Shown piece by piece: positions 16,252-24,788 of a stretch of DNA of 64,000 nt (within the stretch, counting starts at the first letter, position 1; each line of letters begins with the position of its first letter). Origin of the DNA: Chitinophagales bacterium (GTDB lineage Bacteria > Bacteroidota > Bacteroidia > Chitinophagales > UBA2359); NCBI GenBank assembly GCA_016787295.1, contig JAEUUX010000128.1, positions 1-64,000 on the forward strand, in the 5' to 3' direction. The notes beneath the pieces are model-generated. The model saw only the letters and a program-made list of their open reading frames with translations. It had not been told where the DNA came from and did no database searches. The position numbers and the translations under genes were made by a program.

Positions 16252-17685
16252 TTAATAACGTGGCATTTCTTTGACCCGAATGGTGTTCGTGCGTCCTGAT
16301 TCGTGTAACGGCATACTTGCGGTCATCACAATAAAATCGCCAGGATTGACAAATCCCTTTTCTTTTAAAATAGCCGCCACATCAACCATAGTTTCGTCGG
16401 TGGTAGTAAACTTGTCATAAAAAAACGTTCTTACTCCCCAAATTAAGCTGAATAAGGAAAGATTTTCGCGACGATTAGTAAATATGAAAATATCTGCCTT
16501 GGGACGATTACATGCCAACATAAAAGCTGTATAACCTGATACTGTCATACCTGTAATGGCTCTGGCATCAATTTCATCGGCAATTCGACATGCGTTGCTA
16601 CACACATCATCAGACACAAAAGTATTGGCTTTTCGGTTGGAATAGGTGTGATATTTACTATAGATATTGCCTTTTTCTTCCATTTCTTTGGCAATGCGCG
16701 TCATGGTTTTTACCACCAAAGGAGGGTGTTTGCCCATAGCTGTTTCTCCACTCAACATAATAGCATCGGCACCGTCCAAAATAGCATTCGCAACATCGGT
16801 CACTTCGGCACGCATTGGCAATGTTTTTTCTATCATGCTTTCCATCATTTGGGTAGCAATAATAACAGGTTTGGCATACGCAATACACTTAGCAACAATA
16901 TCTTTTTGCACCAAAGGTACTTTTTCGACAGGAATCTCTACACCCAAGTCTCCACGTGCCACCATAATAGCGTCGGCTTCCCGAATAATGGCTTCTATGT
17001 TTTCAACGGCTTCGGGACGTTCTATTTTGGCGATGATTTTGGTAATGGTATTATTTTTGAAAGTCATAATACCCCGCAAATGTATCATGTCGTTAGGAGA
17101 CCGAACAAAAGACAATGCAATCCAGTCTATTTTTTGGGTGAGAATAAATTCGAGGTCTCTAATATCTTTGGGTGTTAGAGAGGCAGCAGAGATATTGGTG
17201 TCGGGCAAGTTTACACCTTTTTTCGACGACAATATCCCACCGTGCATCACTTTGGCTCGCACTTGGTCGATGCTATTGGTCGCAATAACTCGTAATTCGA
17301 CTTTGCCATCATCAATCAGGATACGGTTGCCCTCACGAATGTCTTGTGCCAAAGGTTCATAGGTGATATAAAGTTCTTGGGCAGTACTCTCTTTTTTGTG
17401 ACGGGTAATCAAAATCTCTGACCCTGTAATGAGTTCAATAGAATCATTTTCTACTATTCCCAAACGAATTTTGGGACCTTGTAAGTCAGCAAGAATACCC
17501 ACATGTGTGTTCATTTCTTCATTGGCTTCGAGGATATAATTAATCACTTTTAGGTGATCCTCATGTTCGCCATGCGAAAAATTAAGTCGAAACACATCAA
17601 CACCGCTTTCTATAAGGGTCTTAATGTTTTCTTTGGAATTGGAAGCAGGGCCAACGGTGGCAATGATCTTGGTTTTGTTAAACAT
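16252..17685 (-). CDS. pyk: Pyruvate kinase
   Basis: Pyk converts phosphoenolpyruvate and ADP to pyruvate and ATP in glycolysis. The 477 residues contain the full set of motifs: TKIIATVGPAS at the start, FRLNFSHGEHEDH with the substrate Arg and Ser-His, LADLQGPKIR, the catalytic Lys region KIIAKIERPEAVENI, MVARGDLGVEIP and ATQMMESMI with the metal and substrate residues, and a C-terminal regulatory domain. The length is that of ordinary bacterial Pyk. It is a single-gene unit, divergent from acpP; a weak TACTTTTG element lies on the minus strand at 17780-17787. Confidence 0.97.
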   Translation of the reverse strand: MFNKTKIIATVGPASNSKENIKTLIESGVDVFRLNFSHGEHEDHLKVINYILEANEEMNTHVGILADLQGPKIRLGIVENDSIELITGSEILITRHKKESTAQELYITYEPLAQDIREGNRILIDDGKVELRVIATNSIDQVRAKVMHGGILSSKKGVNLPDTNISAASLTPKDIRDLEFILTQKIDWIALSFVRSPNDMIHLRGIMTFKNNTITKIIAKIERPEAVENIEAIIREADAIMVARGDLGVEIPVEKVPLVQKDIVAKCIAYAKPVIIATQMMESMIEKTLPMRAEVTDVANAILDGADAIMLSGETAMGKHPPLVVKTMTRIAKEMEEKGNIYSKYHTYSNRKANTFVSDDVCSNACRIADEIDARAITGMTVSGYTAFMLACNRPKADIFIFTNRRENLSLFSLIWGVRTFFYDKFTTTDETMVDVAAILKEKGFVNPGDFIVMTASMPLHESGRTNTIRVKEMPRY

Positions 17686-17827
17686 TTGTTCTGTTTTTTT
17701 GAGGCGTTAAGAACTAAAAATAAAAAAAAATTTGACCAAAAAAAATATTTGCGTCAATAATAGGAGTAAAATTTTTGTGCAAAAGTAAGTTCTTTCTTTA
17801 ACATTATTATTGTTGTCAAGAAATTTT

Positions 17828-17835
17828 TACCTTTG
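17828..17835 (+). promoter_or_regulatory. Promoter core upstream of acpP
   Basis: TACCTTTG lies 45 bases before the acpP ATG. No TTTG box sits at the usual 19-20 base distance, so the promoter is only partly supported. Confidence 0.5.
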
Positions 17836-17879
17836 CGGCGTATTTTTTATCTATCATCATTTTAAAATAACGTTTTATC

Positions 17880-18122
17880 ATGGATATCTCAGCAAGAGTG
17901 TATCGTATTATCGTAGAAAAATTGGGTGTTGATGAAAGTGAAATCACACCTGAAGCCAGTTTTGTCAATGACCTTGGTGCCGACTCTTTAGATGTCGTTG
18001 AGATGGTCATGGATTTTGAAAAAGAATTTGGCGTTGAAATACCTGACAATGAAGCCGAAAAAATTATTACAGTAGGTCATGCTGTCAGCTATTTAAGTTC
18101 TCGTTTGGGCGTACTCAGCTAA
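17880..18122 (+). CDS. acpP: Acyl carrier protein
   Basis: AcpP carries growing acyl chains in type II fatty acid synthesis. The 80-residue acidic protein has the phosphopantetheine site Asp35-Ser36-Leu in [17 protein letters not shown], and the usual three-helix pattern ending [13 protein letters not shown]. fabF follows 227 bases later on the same strand with its own promoter. This is the common acpP-fabF arrangement, but here the two can be transcribed separately. Confidence 0.97.
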   Translation: MDISARVYRIIVEKLGVDESEITPEASFVNDLGADSLDVVEMVMDFEKEFGVEIPDNEAEKIITVGHAVSYLSSRLGVLS

Positions 18123-18246
18123 ACAAAGTAGTAAAGCATAAAAAAACTATTTCGGTAAACAGCCTTATGAATATCGAAATGAGTTTGTTTTTTTTACTAC
18201 TAAAGTTGAGCAGGAAAAGAAAAGTCTTTGTCTTGCCAATTATTTT

Positions 18247-18278
18247 TTTGTAATAATTAAGAATTGTGCGTACCTTTG
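18247..18278 (+). promoter_or_regulatory. Bacteroidota-type promoter of fabF
   Basis: TTTG (18247-18250), 20-base spacer, TACCTTTG (18271-18278). The start codon of fabF lies 71 bases downstream. Confidence 0.8.
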
Positions 18279-18302
18279 CCCAAAAGAGTACGCACAATTC
18301 TT
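18259..18302 (+). promoter_or_regulatory. Perfect 15-bp inverted repeat over the fabF promoter core
   Basis: AAGAATTGTGCGTAC (18259-18273) and its exact complement GTACGCACAATTCTT (18288-18302) flank 14 bases that hold most of the TACCTTTG core. There is no T tract after it, so a terminator is unlikely. A protein-binding operator that would cover the promoter is an attractive inference. Confidence 0.6.
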
Positions 18303-18349
18303 ATTACATAGTCAAAATCTACTGTACCTATAAAAAAATACTAACAAAT

Positions 18350-19606
18350 ATGTTGCTTAAAAGAGTTGTTGTAACTGGATTAGGGGCACTAACACCACTT
18401 GGCAATACTACTAAACAATATTGGGAGACTTTAGTAGCAGGCAAAAGTGGTGCTAATTTAATTACCAAGTTCGATACAACCCATTATAAAACCAAATTTG
18501 CGTGTGAAGTCAAAAACTTTGACCCTACTGCTTTTATCGAGAAAAAAGAAGTGCGCAAACTCGACCCTTTTGCTCAATATGCCATTGCCGCCTCTGCCGA
18601 AGCTATTGCTGACGCTCGTCTCGATTCGGACGATAGCATTAACAAAAATCGTGTTGGCGTAATTTGGGCATCGGGTATTGGTGGACTCTATACTTTTCAG
18701 GAACAAGTGACTGAATATGTTAATGGTGGTGGTCACAATCCTCGCTTTAATCCTTTTTTCATTCCCAAAATGATTTCAGACATTGCAGCAGGACACATCT
18801 CGATGCGTTATGGTTTTCGGGGTATGAACTACTCTGTTACGTCGGCATGTGCTTCCTCCACCAACGCTTTGATAGATAGTTTCAATTATTTGCGTTTGGG
18901 CAAAGCCGATGTTATTGTGACAGGCGGTTCCGAAGCGGCTGTCACTGAGGCAGGCGTAGGTGGTTTTAATGCAATGAAAGCCCTATCGGAGCGCAACGAT
19001 TCACCCGAAACAGCCTCACGCCCCTTCGACTTAGACCGCGATGGCTTCGTGTTGGGCGAAGGTGCCGGAGCCATTATCCTCGAAGAGCGCGAACACGCCT
19101 TGCGACGCGGAGCAACCATCTATGCCGAATTGATAGGCGGTGGCATGAGTGCCGATGCACATCACCTTACCGCACCACACCCCGAAGGTTTGGGAGCCGT
19201 GTTGGTGATGCAAGATGCCCTAAACGATGCACAACTATTGCCTGCCGATATAGATTATATTAATGTACATGGCACTTCCACTCCATTAGGAGACATTAGC
19301 GAAGCCAAAGCCATTATGCAAGTGTTTGGCGAACATGCTTTTTCGCTCAATATCAGTTCCACCAAATCTATGACAGGACACCTCTTGGGTGCAGCAGGAG
19401 CTATCGAAGCCATTGCCGCCATCTTAGCAGTACACCACAATATCATACCACCTACTATCAACCATTTTACTGATGACCCATCGTTTGACACGCGCCTCAA
19501 TTTCACCTTCAACAAAGCACAAGAACGCACCATAAGAGCTGCTTTGAGCAACACTTTTGGCTTTGGCGGACACAATGCCTCGGTGATATTCAAAAAACAC
19601 TCATAG
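18350..19606 (+). CDS. fabF: Beta-ketoacyl-ACP synthase II
   Basis: FabF elongates acyl chains by condensing malonyl-ACP. From the ATG at 18350 the protein has 418 residues. The Cys-His-His triad is visible: Cys167 in SVTSACASSTNALI, His308 in VHGTSTPLGD and His344 in KSMTGHLLGAAG, plus the C-terminal NTFGFGGHNA. The frame is open upstream to a GTG at 18266, but that codon lies inside the promoter and is not transcribed. The promoter overlaps a perfect inverted repeat, suggesting regulation separate from acpP. Confidence 0.97.
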   Translation: MLLKRVVVTGLGALTPLGNTTKQYWETLVAGKSGANLITKFDTTHYKTKFACEVKNFDPTAFIEKKEVRKLDPFAQYAIAASAEAIADARLDSDDSINKNRVGVIWASGIGGLYTFQEQVTEYVNGGGHNPRFNPFFIPKMISDIAAGHISMRYGFRGMNYSVTSACASSTNALIDSFNYLRLGKADVIVTGGSEAAVTEAGVGGFNAMKALSERNDSPETASRPFDLDRDGFVLGEGAGAIILEEREHALRRGATIYAELIGGGMSADAHHLTAPHPEGLGAVLVMQDALNDAQLLPADIDYINVHGTSTPLGDISEAKAIMQVFGEHAFSLNISSTKSMTGHLLGAAGAIEAIAAILAVHHNIIPPTINHFTDDPSFDTRLNFTFNKAQERTIRAALSNTFGFGGHNASVIFKKHS

Positions 19607-19650
19607 AACCTTGCCTATCTATATCGTAACCATAAAAATTATTTTATTCC

Positions 19651-19706
19651 TGCGCCGAAAAGTAGCAATTTTTCCCAAGAATTTTGTTACCTTTCGGCGC
19701 AATTTT
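19651..19706 (+). terminator. Inverted repeat after fabF, overlapping a promoter-like core
   Basis: The arms 19651-19668 and 19684-19701 (TGCGCCGAAAxGTAxCAA and complement) pair with two mismatches and are followed by ATTTTG. It could end fabF. The right arm contains TACCTTTCG (19688-19696), a near match to the local promoter core, 95 bases before cphA. Confidence 0.5.
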
Positions 19707-19790
19707 GTAGGTATAGGGTTTGTGGCTTAAAAAGCATATAAGACTTACCGAGATTTGTTATTTATTTATAGCTAAAAAATAAATTACCCG

Positions 19791-22445
19791 ATGAAAATTC
19801 TGGACATTCGAGTCATGCGGGGCCCCAACTATTGGTCTATTCGTCGTCACAAATTAATTGTCATGCGTTTAGACCTCGAAGAAATGGAAGAACGCCCCAC
19901 CAATCTTATCCCCGGTTTTTTAGACCGTATGAAAGCCATTATGCCTTCCCTATATTACCACCGCTGTTCAGAAGGGACAGACGGCGGCTTCTATCACCGC
20001 GTAGAAGAAGGCACGTGGATGGGACACGTTATAGAACATTTAGCATTGGAGCTACAGACACTCGCAGGTATGGATACGGGTTTTGGCAGAACCCGCTCTA
20101 CTGGCAAAGAAGGTATCTACAATGTTGTGTTTTCTTATATCGAAGAAGAATCAGGCATTTATGCAGGTAAAGCCGCTTTTCAGTTGGTCGAAGCCCTTAT
20201 CAATGGAACAGACTTTGACTTGGACGCAACCGTCCAAAAATTGCGCGAAATTCGCGAAAAAGTGCGTTTAGGTCCCAGTACTGGAGGTTTGGTCGACGAA
20301 GCCGTCAAGCGTGGCATTCCTTTCATTCGCCTGAACAGACAATCCCTAGTACAGTTGGGATATGGCATCAACCAAAGACGTGTGCGCGCCACCATCGCCA
20401 GCACAACAAGTAGCATTGCCGTAGAAATTGCTTGCGACAAAGAGGAAACCAAGAATTTGTTAGACCAAATGAACATTCCTACTCCCAAAGGTAGGACTAT
20501 CTATGACGAAGACGATTTGCAGGATGTGGTCAAAGATTTGGGGTATCCTCTGGTCTTAAAACCATTGGACGGCAATCATGGGCGCGGCTCCACCATCAAT
20601 ATCCGCGATTGGGAGACAGCCGTAAAAGGCTTGAAACGCGCCAAAGAAATATCACGCTGGGTTATTTGTGAACGCTACATCGAGGGCGATGACTATCGCT
20701 TGTTGGTTATCAACTATCGCTTTGTGGCAGCCGCCAAACGCACACCAGCCGCTGTTGTTGGTGATGGTGTATCCAATATTCAACAACTCATTGACCAAGT
20801 AAATACAGACCCGCGTCGTGGTTTTGGACACGAAAAAGTATTAACCACCATCAAAGTAGACCAAGAAACGATGCGTATCTTGGAAAAACGCGGATTGACC
20901 CTCGAATCGGTCATTCCCGCAGGAGAACAACTCCTCCTCAAACGAACGGCTAACCTATCAACAGGAGGCACTTCGACCGACGTGACTGATAACGTACACC
21001 CCTACAACGTTTTTACTGCTGAACGCATTGCACGCGTCATTGGGTTAGATATTTGTGGTATAGATATTATGTCCACCGACCTTAGTGTGCCATTGGTTGA
21101 TAATGGAGCTTGTGTGTTGGAGGTCAATGCAGCTCCCGGTTTCCGTATGCACTTGGCTCCCTCCGAAGGACTGCCACGCAACGTTGCCGAGCCTGTTATT
21201 GACATGTTATATCCTCCCGGAAGCAGTTCACACATACCCATCATTGCCATTACAGGCACAAATGGCAAAACAACAACAACACGCCTAACCGCCCACATTA
21301 TGAAACAACAAGGCTACAAAGTGGGCTTTACCACATCGGACGGTATCTATATCCAAAACCGACTGTTGGAAAAAGGTGACTGCACAGGACCCAAAAGTGC
21401 CGAGTTTGTACTGATGGACCCAACTGTAGATTTCGCAGTGTTCGAATGTGCGCGTGGCGGTATGTTGCGCTCGGGTTTAGGTTTCTCACAATGCGATGTA
21501 GGTATTGTCACCAATATCGCTGCCGACCACTTGGGTTTACAAGACATCTATACTGTTGAGGAAATGGCAAAAGTCAAAGGCATTATTCCCGAAACCGTCA
21601 AACCATCGGGTTTTGCTATCCTGAATGCTGACGACGAATTGGTATATAATATGCGTGATGCTTTGGAGTGTCGTGTTGCCTTGTTTAGTTTAGACGAAAA
21701 TAATGCTCACATCAAAACCCACTGCGCTGAAGGTGGTTTGGCAGCCGTTGTCGAAAATGGTTTTGTGACCATCTTAAAAGGTGGTTGGAAAATCAGAATA
21801 GAAAAAGTGGTCAATATCCCACTCACCTATTCTGGCAAAGCGGTCTTTATGCTACAAAATATCCTACCTGCTGTCTTGGCAGCCTTCACACAAGGCGTTA
21901 AGATAGAAGATTTGCGCATGGCATTGGGTTCGTTTGTGCCTTCGCCCACGCAAACACCCGGTCGCTTGAATTGGTTTGAGTTCAAAAAATACGACGTTGT
22001 TGTCGACTTTGCACACAACCCAGCGGGAATGCGCGCCATAGGTAGGTTTGTAGAAAAATTAGATAATAGCCAGAAAGTATGTATCATGTGTGCTGCGGGC
22101 GACCGTCGCGACGAAGATATTATCGAAATAGGGCAAATTGCAGGACAGTCTTTTGACAAACTATATATTCACCCCGGCGACCACCTGCGCGGACGTTCGG
22201 CAGAGTCTCTGCTCAATTTGTTGCAACAAGGCATTAGGCAAAGTGCGCCCGACAAACCCATTATTATTTGCAGTAGCGAAAAAGATGCGTTTAAAACAAC
22301 TACTAAACACCCCCGTAGTGGGTCGTTAATTTTTGTTTGTAGCGACTATGTTATGGCAACCATAGATATGGTGCGCCAACACAAAGAAGACGAAACGCAT
22401 TTTGAGCTGACCCCAACAGATATTCCAAACCTCAACGAAGCCTAA
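19791..22445 (+). CDS. cphA: Cyanophycin synthetase
   Basis: CphA polymerises aspartate and arginine into cyanophycin, a nitrogen and carbon store, using ATP. The 884 residues match the CphA1 layout: an N-terminal domain (MKILDIRVMRGPNYWSI, near 1-160), an ATP-grasp domain (about 210-480; YPLVLKPLDGNHGRG, VLEVNAAPGFRMH) and a Mur-ligase-like domain with P-loop GTNGKTTTT near 489-497, then DFAHNPAGM and AAGDRRDEDI. No cyanophycinase gene is adjacent. The isoaspartyl peptidase at 33761 could handle the dipeptide product, but that link is inference. Confidence 0.94.
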   Translation: MKILDIRVMRGPNYWSIRRHKLIVMRLDLEEMEERPTNLIPGFLDRMKAIMPSLYYHRCSEGTDGGFYHRVEEGTWMGHVIEHLALELQTLAGMDTGFGRTRSTGKEGIYNVVFSYIEEESGIYAGKAAFQLVEALINGTDFDLDATVQKLREIREKVRLGPSTGGLVDEAVKRGIPFIRLNRQSLVQLGYGINQRRVRATIASTTSSIAVEIACDKEETKNLLDQMNIPTPKGRTIYDEDDLQDVVKDLGYPLVLKPLDGNHGRGSTINIRDWETAVKGLKRAKEISRWVICERYIEGDDYRLLVINYRFVAAAKRTPAAVVGDGVSNIQQLIDQVNTDPRRGFGHEKVLTTIKVDQETMRILEKRGLTLESVIPAGEQLLLKRTANLSTGGTSTDVTDNVHPYNVFTAERIARVIGLDICGIDIMSTDLSVPLVDNGACVLEVNAAPGFRMHLAPSEGLPRNVAEPVIDMLYPPGSSSHIPIIAITGTNGKTTTTRLTAHIMKQQGYKVGFTTSDGIYIQNRLLEKGDCTGPKSAEFVLMDPTVDFAVFECARGGMLRSGLGFSQCDVGIVTNIAADHLGLQDIYTVEEMAKVKGIIPETVKPSGFAILNADDELVYNMRDALECRVALFSLDENNAHIKTHCAEGGLAAVVENGFVTILKGGWKIRIEKVVNIPLTYSGKAVFMLQNILPAVLAAFTQGVKIEDLRMALGSFVPSPTQTPGRLNWFEFKKYDVVVDFAHNPAGMRAIGRFVEKLDNSQKVCIMCAAGDRRDEDIIEIGQIAGQSFDKLYIHPGDHLRGRSAESLLNLLQQGIRQSAPDKPIIICSSEKDAFKTTTKHPRSGSLIFVCSDYVMATIDMVRQHKEDETHFELTPTDIPNLNEA

Positions 22446-22452
22446 AAAATCC

Positions 22453-22516
22453 ATAGCTTACTTATCGATACATACCAGAAATTATTTCTGTTTATGCGAT
22501 AAGTAAGCTATATTTT
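22453..22516 (+). terminator. Terminator of cphA with nested hairpin
   Basis: The arms 22453-22467 and 22497-22511 (ATAGCTTACTTATCG and its complement) pair perfectly and enclose a second hairpin, CAGAAATTATTTCTG (22476-22490). T5 follows at 22513-22517. Confidence 0.8.
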
Positions 22517-22547
22517 TAACTAACCTAAACAAAATAAATTTAGTTAA

Positions 22548-23507
22548 ATGGAAAATTATGCAAAAAACATCTTGCTCGGCATGGCAGTAGGAGACGCTTT
22601 AGGCGTGCCTGTAGAATTCATGAGTCGCGAAAGTCTACAACAAAATCCTGTTATTGATATGATGGGCAATGGCGTACATATGCAACCCAAAGGCACATGG
22701 TCGGACGATAGCTCCCTCGCTTTTTGCTTGGCAGAGAGCCTCTGCGAAAAAGGGTTGGATATCGAGGACATGGGGCAAAAAATTGTGGCATGGTACACCG
22801 AAAACTATTGGACACCACACGGCGAAGTATTTGATATTGGAGTGCGAACAAAACAAGCCATAGACCGAATGATGATGTTAATGAAAGAAGACAAACCCAT
22901 AGAACCTATCCCCAAAAATGAAACACGTCGTAGTGATAATGGCAATGGTTCGTTGATGAGAATGTTGCCATTAGTACTGTCTTTGCACGGAAAACCCTTA
23001 CTAATGCGCTACCAAATCGTAGATGAAGTATCAAGTCTTACTCATGCTCATTCTGTTACAATTATGGCATGTTTTGCCTATACCGAATTGGCACTACAAA
23101 TCATAGAGGGTATTGACAAAATGACCGCTTATTACAATGTTCAAAAAATATGTATAGAACAATTTGGCAAAAATCCCGAATATCGTTATATCAAACGTTT
23201 TTGTGAAACAGACATCAGCACCTTATCTATCGAAGAAATCAAAAGCACAGGTTATGTCATAGACTCGCTCGAAGCTAGTATATGGTGTTTCCTGAAGCAC
23301 GACAATTATGCTAATACGGTGCTTGAAGCAGTCAATTTGGGCAGCGATACCGACACTACTGCTTGCATTGCAGGTGGTTTAGCTGGCTTGTTGTATGGTC
23401 ACGAAGCCATTCCTGTATCATGGGTAGAGTCATTAGCACGCCTACAGGATATTCTAAATCTGGCAGAACGCTTACAACAATACTATTTGCGACGAATGGC
23501 AAAATAA
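22548..23507 (+). CDS. ADP-ribosylglycohydrolase (DraG/ARH family)
   Basis: Members remove ADP-ribose from proteins or related substrates. The 319-residue all-alpha protein has the two acidic metal-site motifs of the family: GTWSDDSSLAFCLAESL (near residue 50) and NLGSDTDTTACIAGGLAG (near residue 262). It also has GMAVGDALGVPVEF at the N-terminus and GNGSLMRMLPL in the middle. The length is normal and no key residue is missing. The true substrate in this organism is unknown. It follows the cphA terminator, so it is probably its own unit. Confidence 0.92.
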   Translation: MENYAKNILLGMAVGDALGVPVEFMSRESLQQNPVIDMMGNGVHMQPKGTWSDDSSLAFCLAESLCEKGLDIEDMGQKIVAWYTENYWTPHGEVFDIGVRTKQAIDRMMMLMKEDKPIEPIPKNETRRSDNGNGSLMRMLPLVLSLHGKPLLMRYQIVDEVSSLTHAHSVTIMACFAYTELALQIIEGIDKMTAYYNVQKICIEQFGKNPEYRYIKRFCETDISTLSIEEIKSTGYVIDSLEASIWCFLKHDNYANTVLEAVNLGSDTDTTACIAGGLAGLLYGHEAIPVSWVESLARLQDILNLAERLQQYYLRRMAK

Positions 23508-23714
23508 ATTTTCCTAAAATGTGCCTCTTCAAGTAACAAATGACTATCCATTGGGTATATAGGCGTACAACGTTCGATTAGTACTTAGTTATTATAAAAT
23601 GTACCTAAAAATCTATAGTTTTTGCACATTTTTTAGTCCAAATTAAACCTTCTATATGGTTTGTTTTCTAAGATACTAATGGACAAGTATTTTTACTCTT
23701 AAACTATATATATT

Positions 23715-24569
23715 ATGAAATCCTCTCACTCTTTATTAGGTTTAGTCGTTTTGTTATTAGTCGTACTTAACCATTCCCAATTGGCGGCACAAGAAAAGTA
23801 TGTCAAAAAAAGTTCTCATTTGCGCGATTTGGGTAGTGTAAAAACAAATCAAAGCGAAAACACTATCAAATATGTAGAAAAACAGCCATATGGAGGTATA
23901 CTTATCTATGAAAATAGTTTAAACGAAACAGCCTCACCAACAGCAGTGACTGCCTACATGCAAAAAGTAAAGCTTTTGGAAGATAAACTAAAACAACATA
24001 GCGTTGCTCCGTTCTATATTGATCCCAAAGCAGATTTTGGTCAAATAAGATTTTCGTCAGGCACGATGAGCCGCACAACTTTGGCTACACTAAACGAAAA
24101 AACGGATAGTTTAGATATTTATTTTTCGAAAGTTCGTTATCGTCCCGACGAAATAATAGCTATGGAACAACTACTCGAACGCATTGCCAACATCACACGA
24201 ACAGAGGTTAAAGACAGAATTGGCATAATGCAGTTTATTACACAACACTTTGCTAGTCCTACCCTCAATTATGTCAATACCAATTTGCAAACAATAATGG
24301 GTAACTATAAAAGCTATTTTATTACAGCTTACGAATATCGCAGTTGCGACCTGGTCTATTGTTCCAGCGATGCGGGTAGTTGTAGCACCTCCTGTTTGAC
24401 CAATGTTTCTTCTCCTTACAACAGTATGGTCACCGTTTCGGGTGATGATGTGACTTATTACCACGTTTTTGTCACCAAAACCATTGGTAATATTGAAAAA
24501 ATAGTGGGTTATCAGCGCGTCCGTCTTACTACCGACACCGATATACTTACCCTCAAGGTTGCCCAATAA
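23715..24569 (+). CDS. Secreted hypothetical protein
   Basis: This is a 284-residue protein with an N-terminal export signal (LLGLVVLLLVVLNHSQLAAQ). The mature part is mixed alpha/beta and lacks a T9SS sorting domain. A cluster of cysteines (CDLVYCSSDAGSCSTSC, near residues 213-229) probably forms disulfides. No family is recognised. It is a single-gene unit with a clear terminator at 24606. Confidence 0.65.
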   Translation: MKSSHSLLGLVVLLLVVLNHSQLAAQEKYVKKSSHLRDLGSVKTNQSENTIKYVEKQPYGGILIYENSLNETASPTAVTAYMQKVKLLEDKLKQHSVAPFYIDPKADFGQIRFSSGTMSRTTLATLNEKTDSLDIYFSKVRYRPDEIIAMEQLLERIANITRTEVKDRIGIMQFITQHFASPTLNYVNTNLQTIMGNYKSYFITAYEYRSCDLVYCSSDAGSCSTSCLTNVSSPYNSMVTVSGDDVTYYHVFVTKTIGNIEKIVGYQRVRLTTDTDILTLKVAQ

Positions 24570-24605
24570 AAACTATTGATTGTTCATAACATAATTATAT
24601 TGTCT

Positions 24606-24637
24606 GAGTCACTTCTTTATGGAGTGACTCTTTTTTT
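24606..24637 (+). terminator. Rho-independent terminator
   Basis: GAGTCACT (24606-24613) pairs with AGTGACTC (24623-24630), and T7 follows immediately. Confidence 0.9.
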
Positions 24638-24788
24638 GCGATAATGGTGCATTATTATTGTATTACCATGACAAAAAGCCTTATTTTTGTCATCAAAAAA
24701 TCAAATTTTATTATTTTCTACAAAATTGTTCCAAAAGGCACAAATTTTGATGCACTAAACTATGTAGTCAAGTTACAAACCCAAACCC

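Noticed and set aside
16667-17362. 231-codon open frame on the plus strand
   Set aside because: Antisense to pyruvate kinase, with no recognisable domain and no promoter.
18266-18349. GTG-started N-terminal extension of fabF
   Set aside because: It lies within the promoter and upstream of the normal FabF N-terminus.
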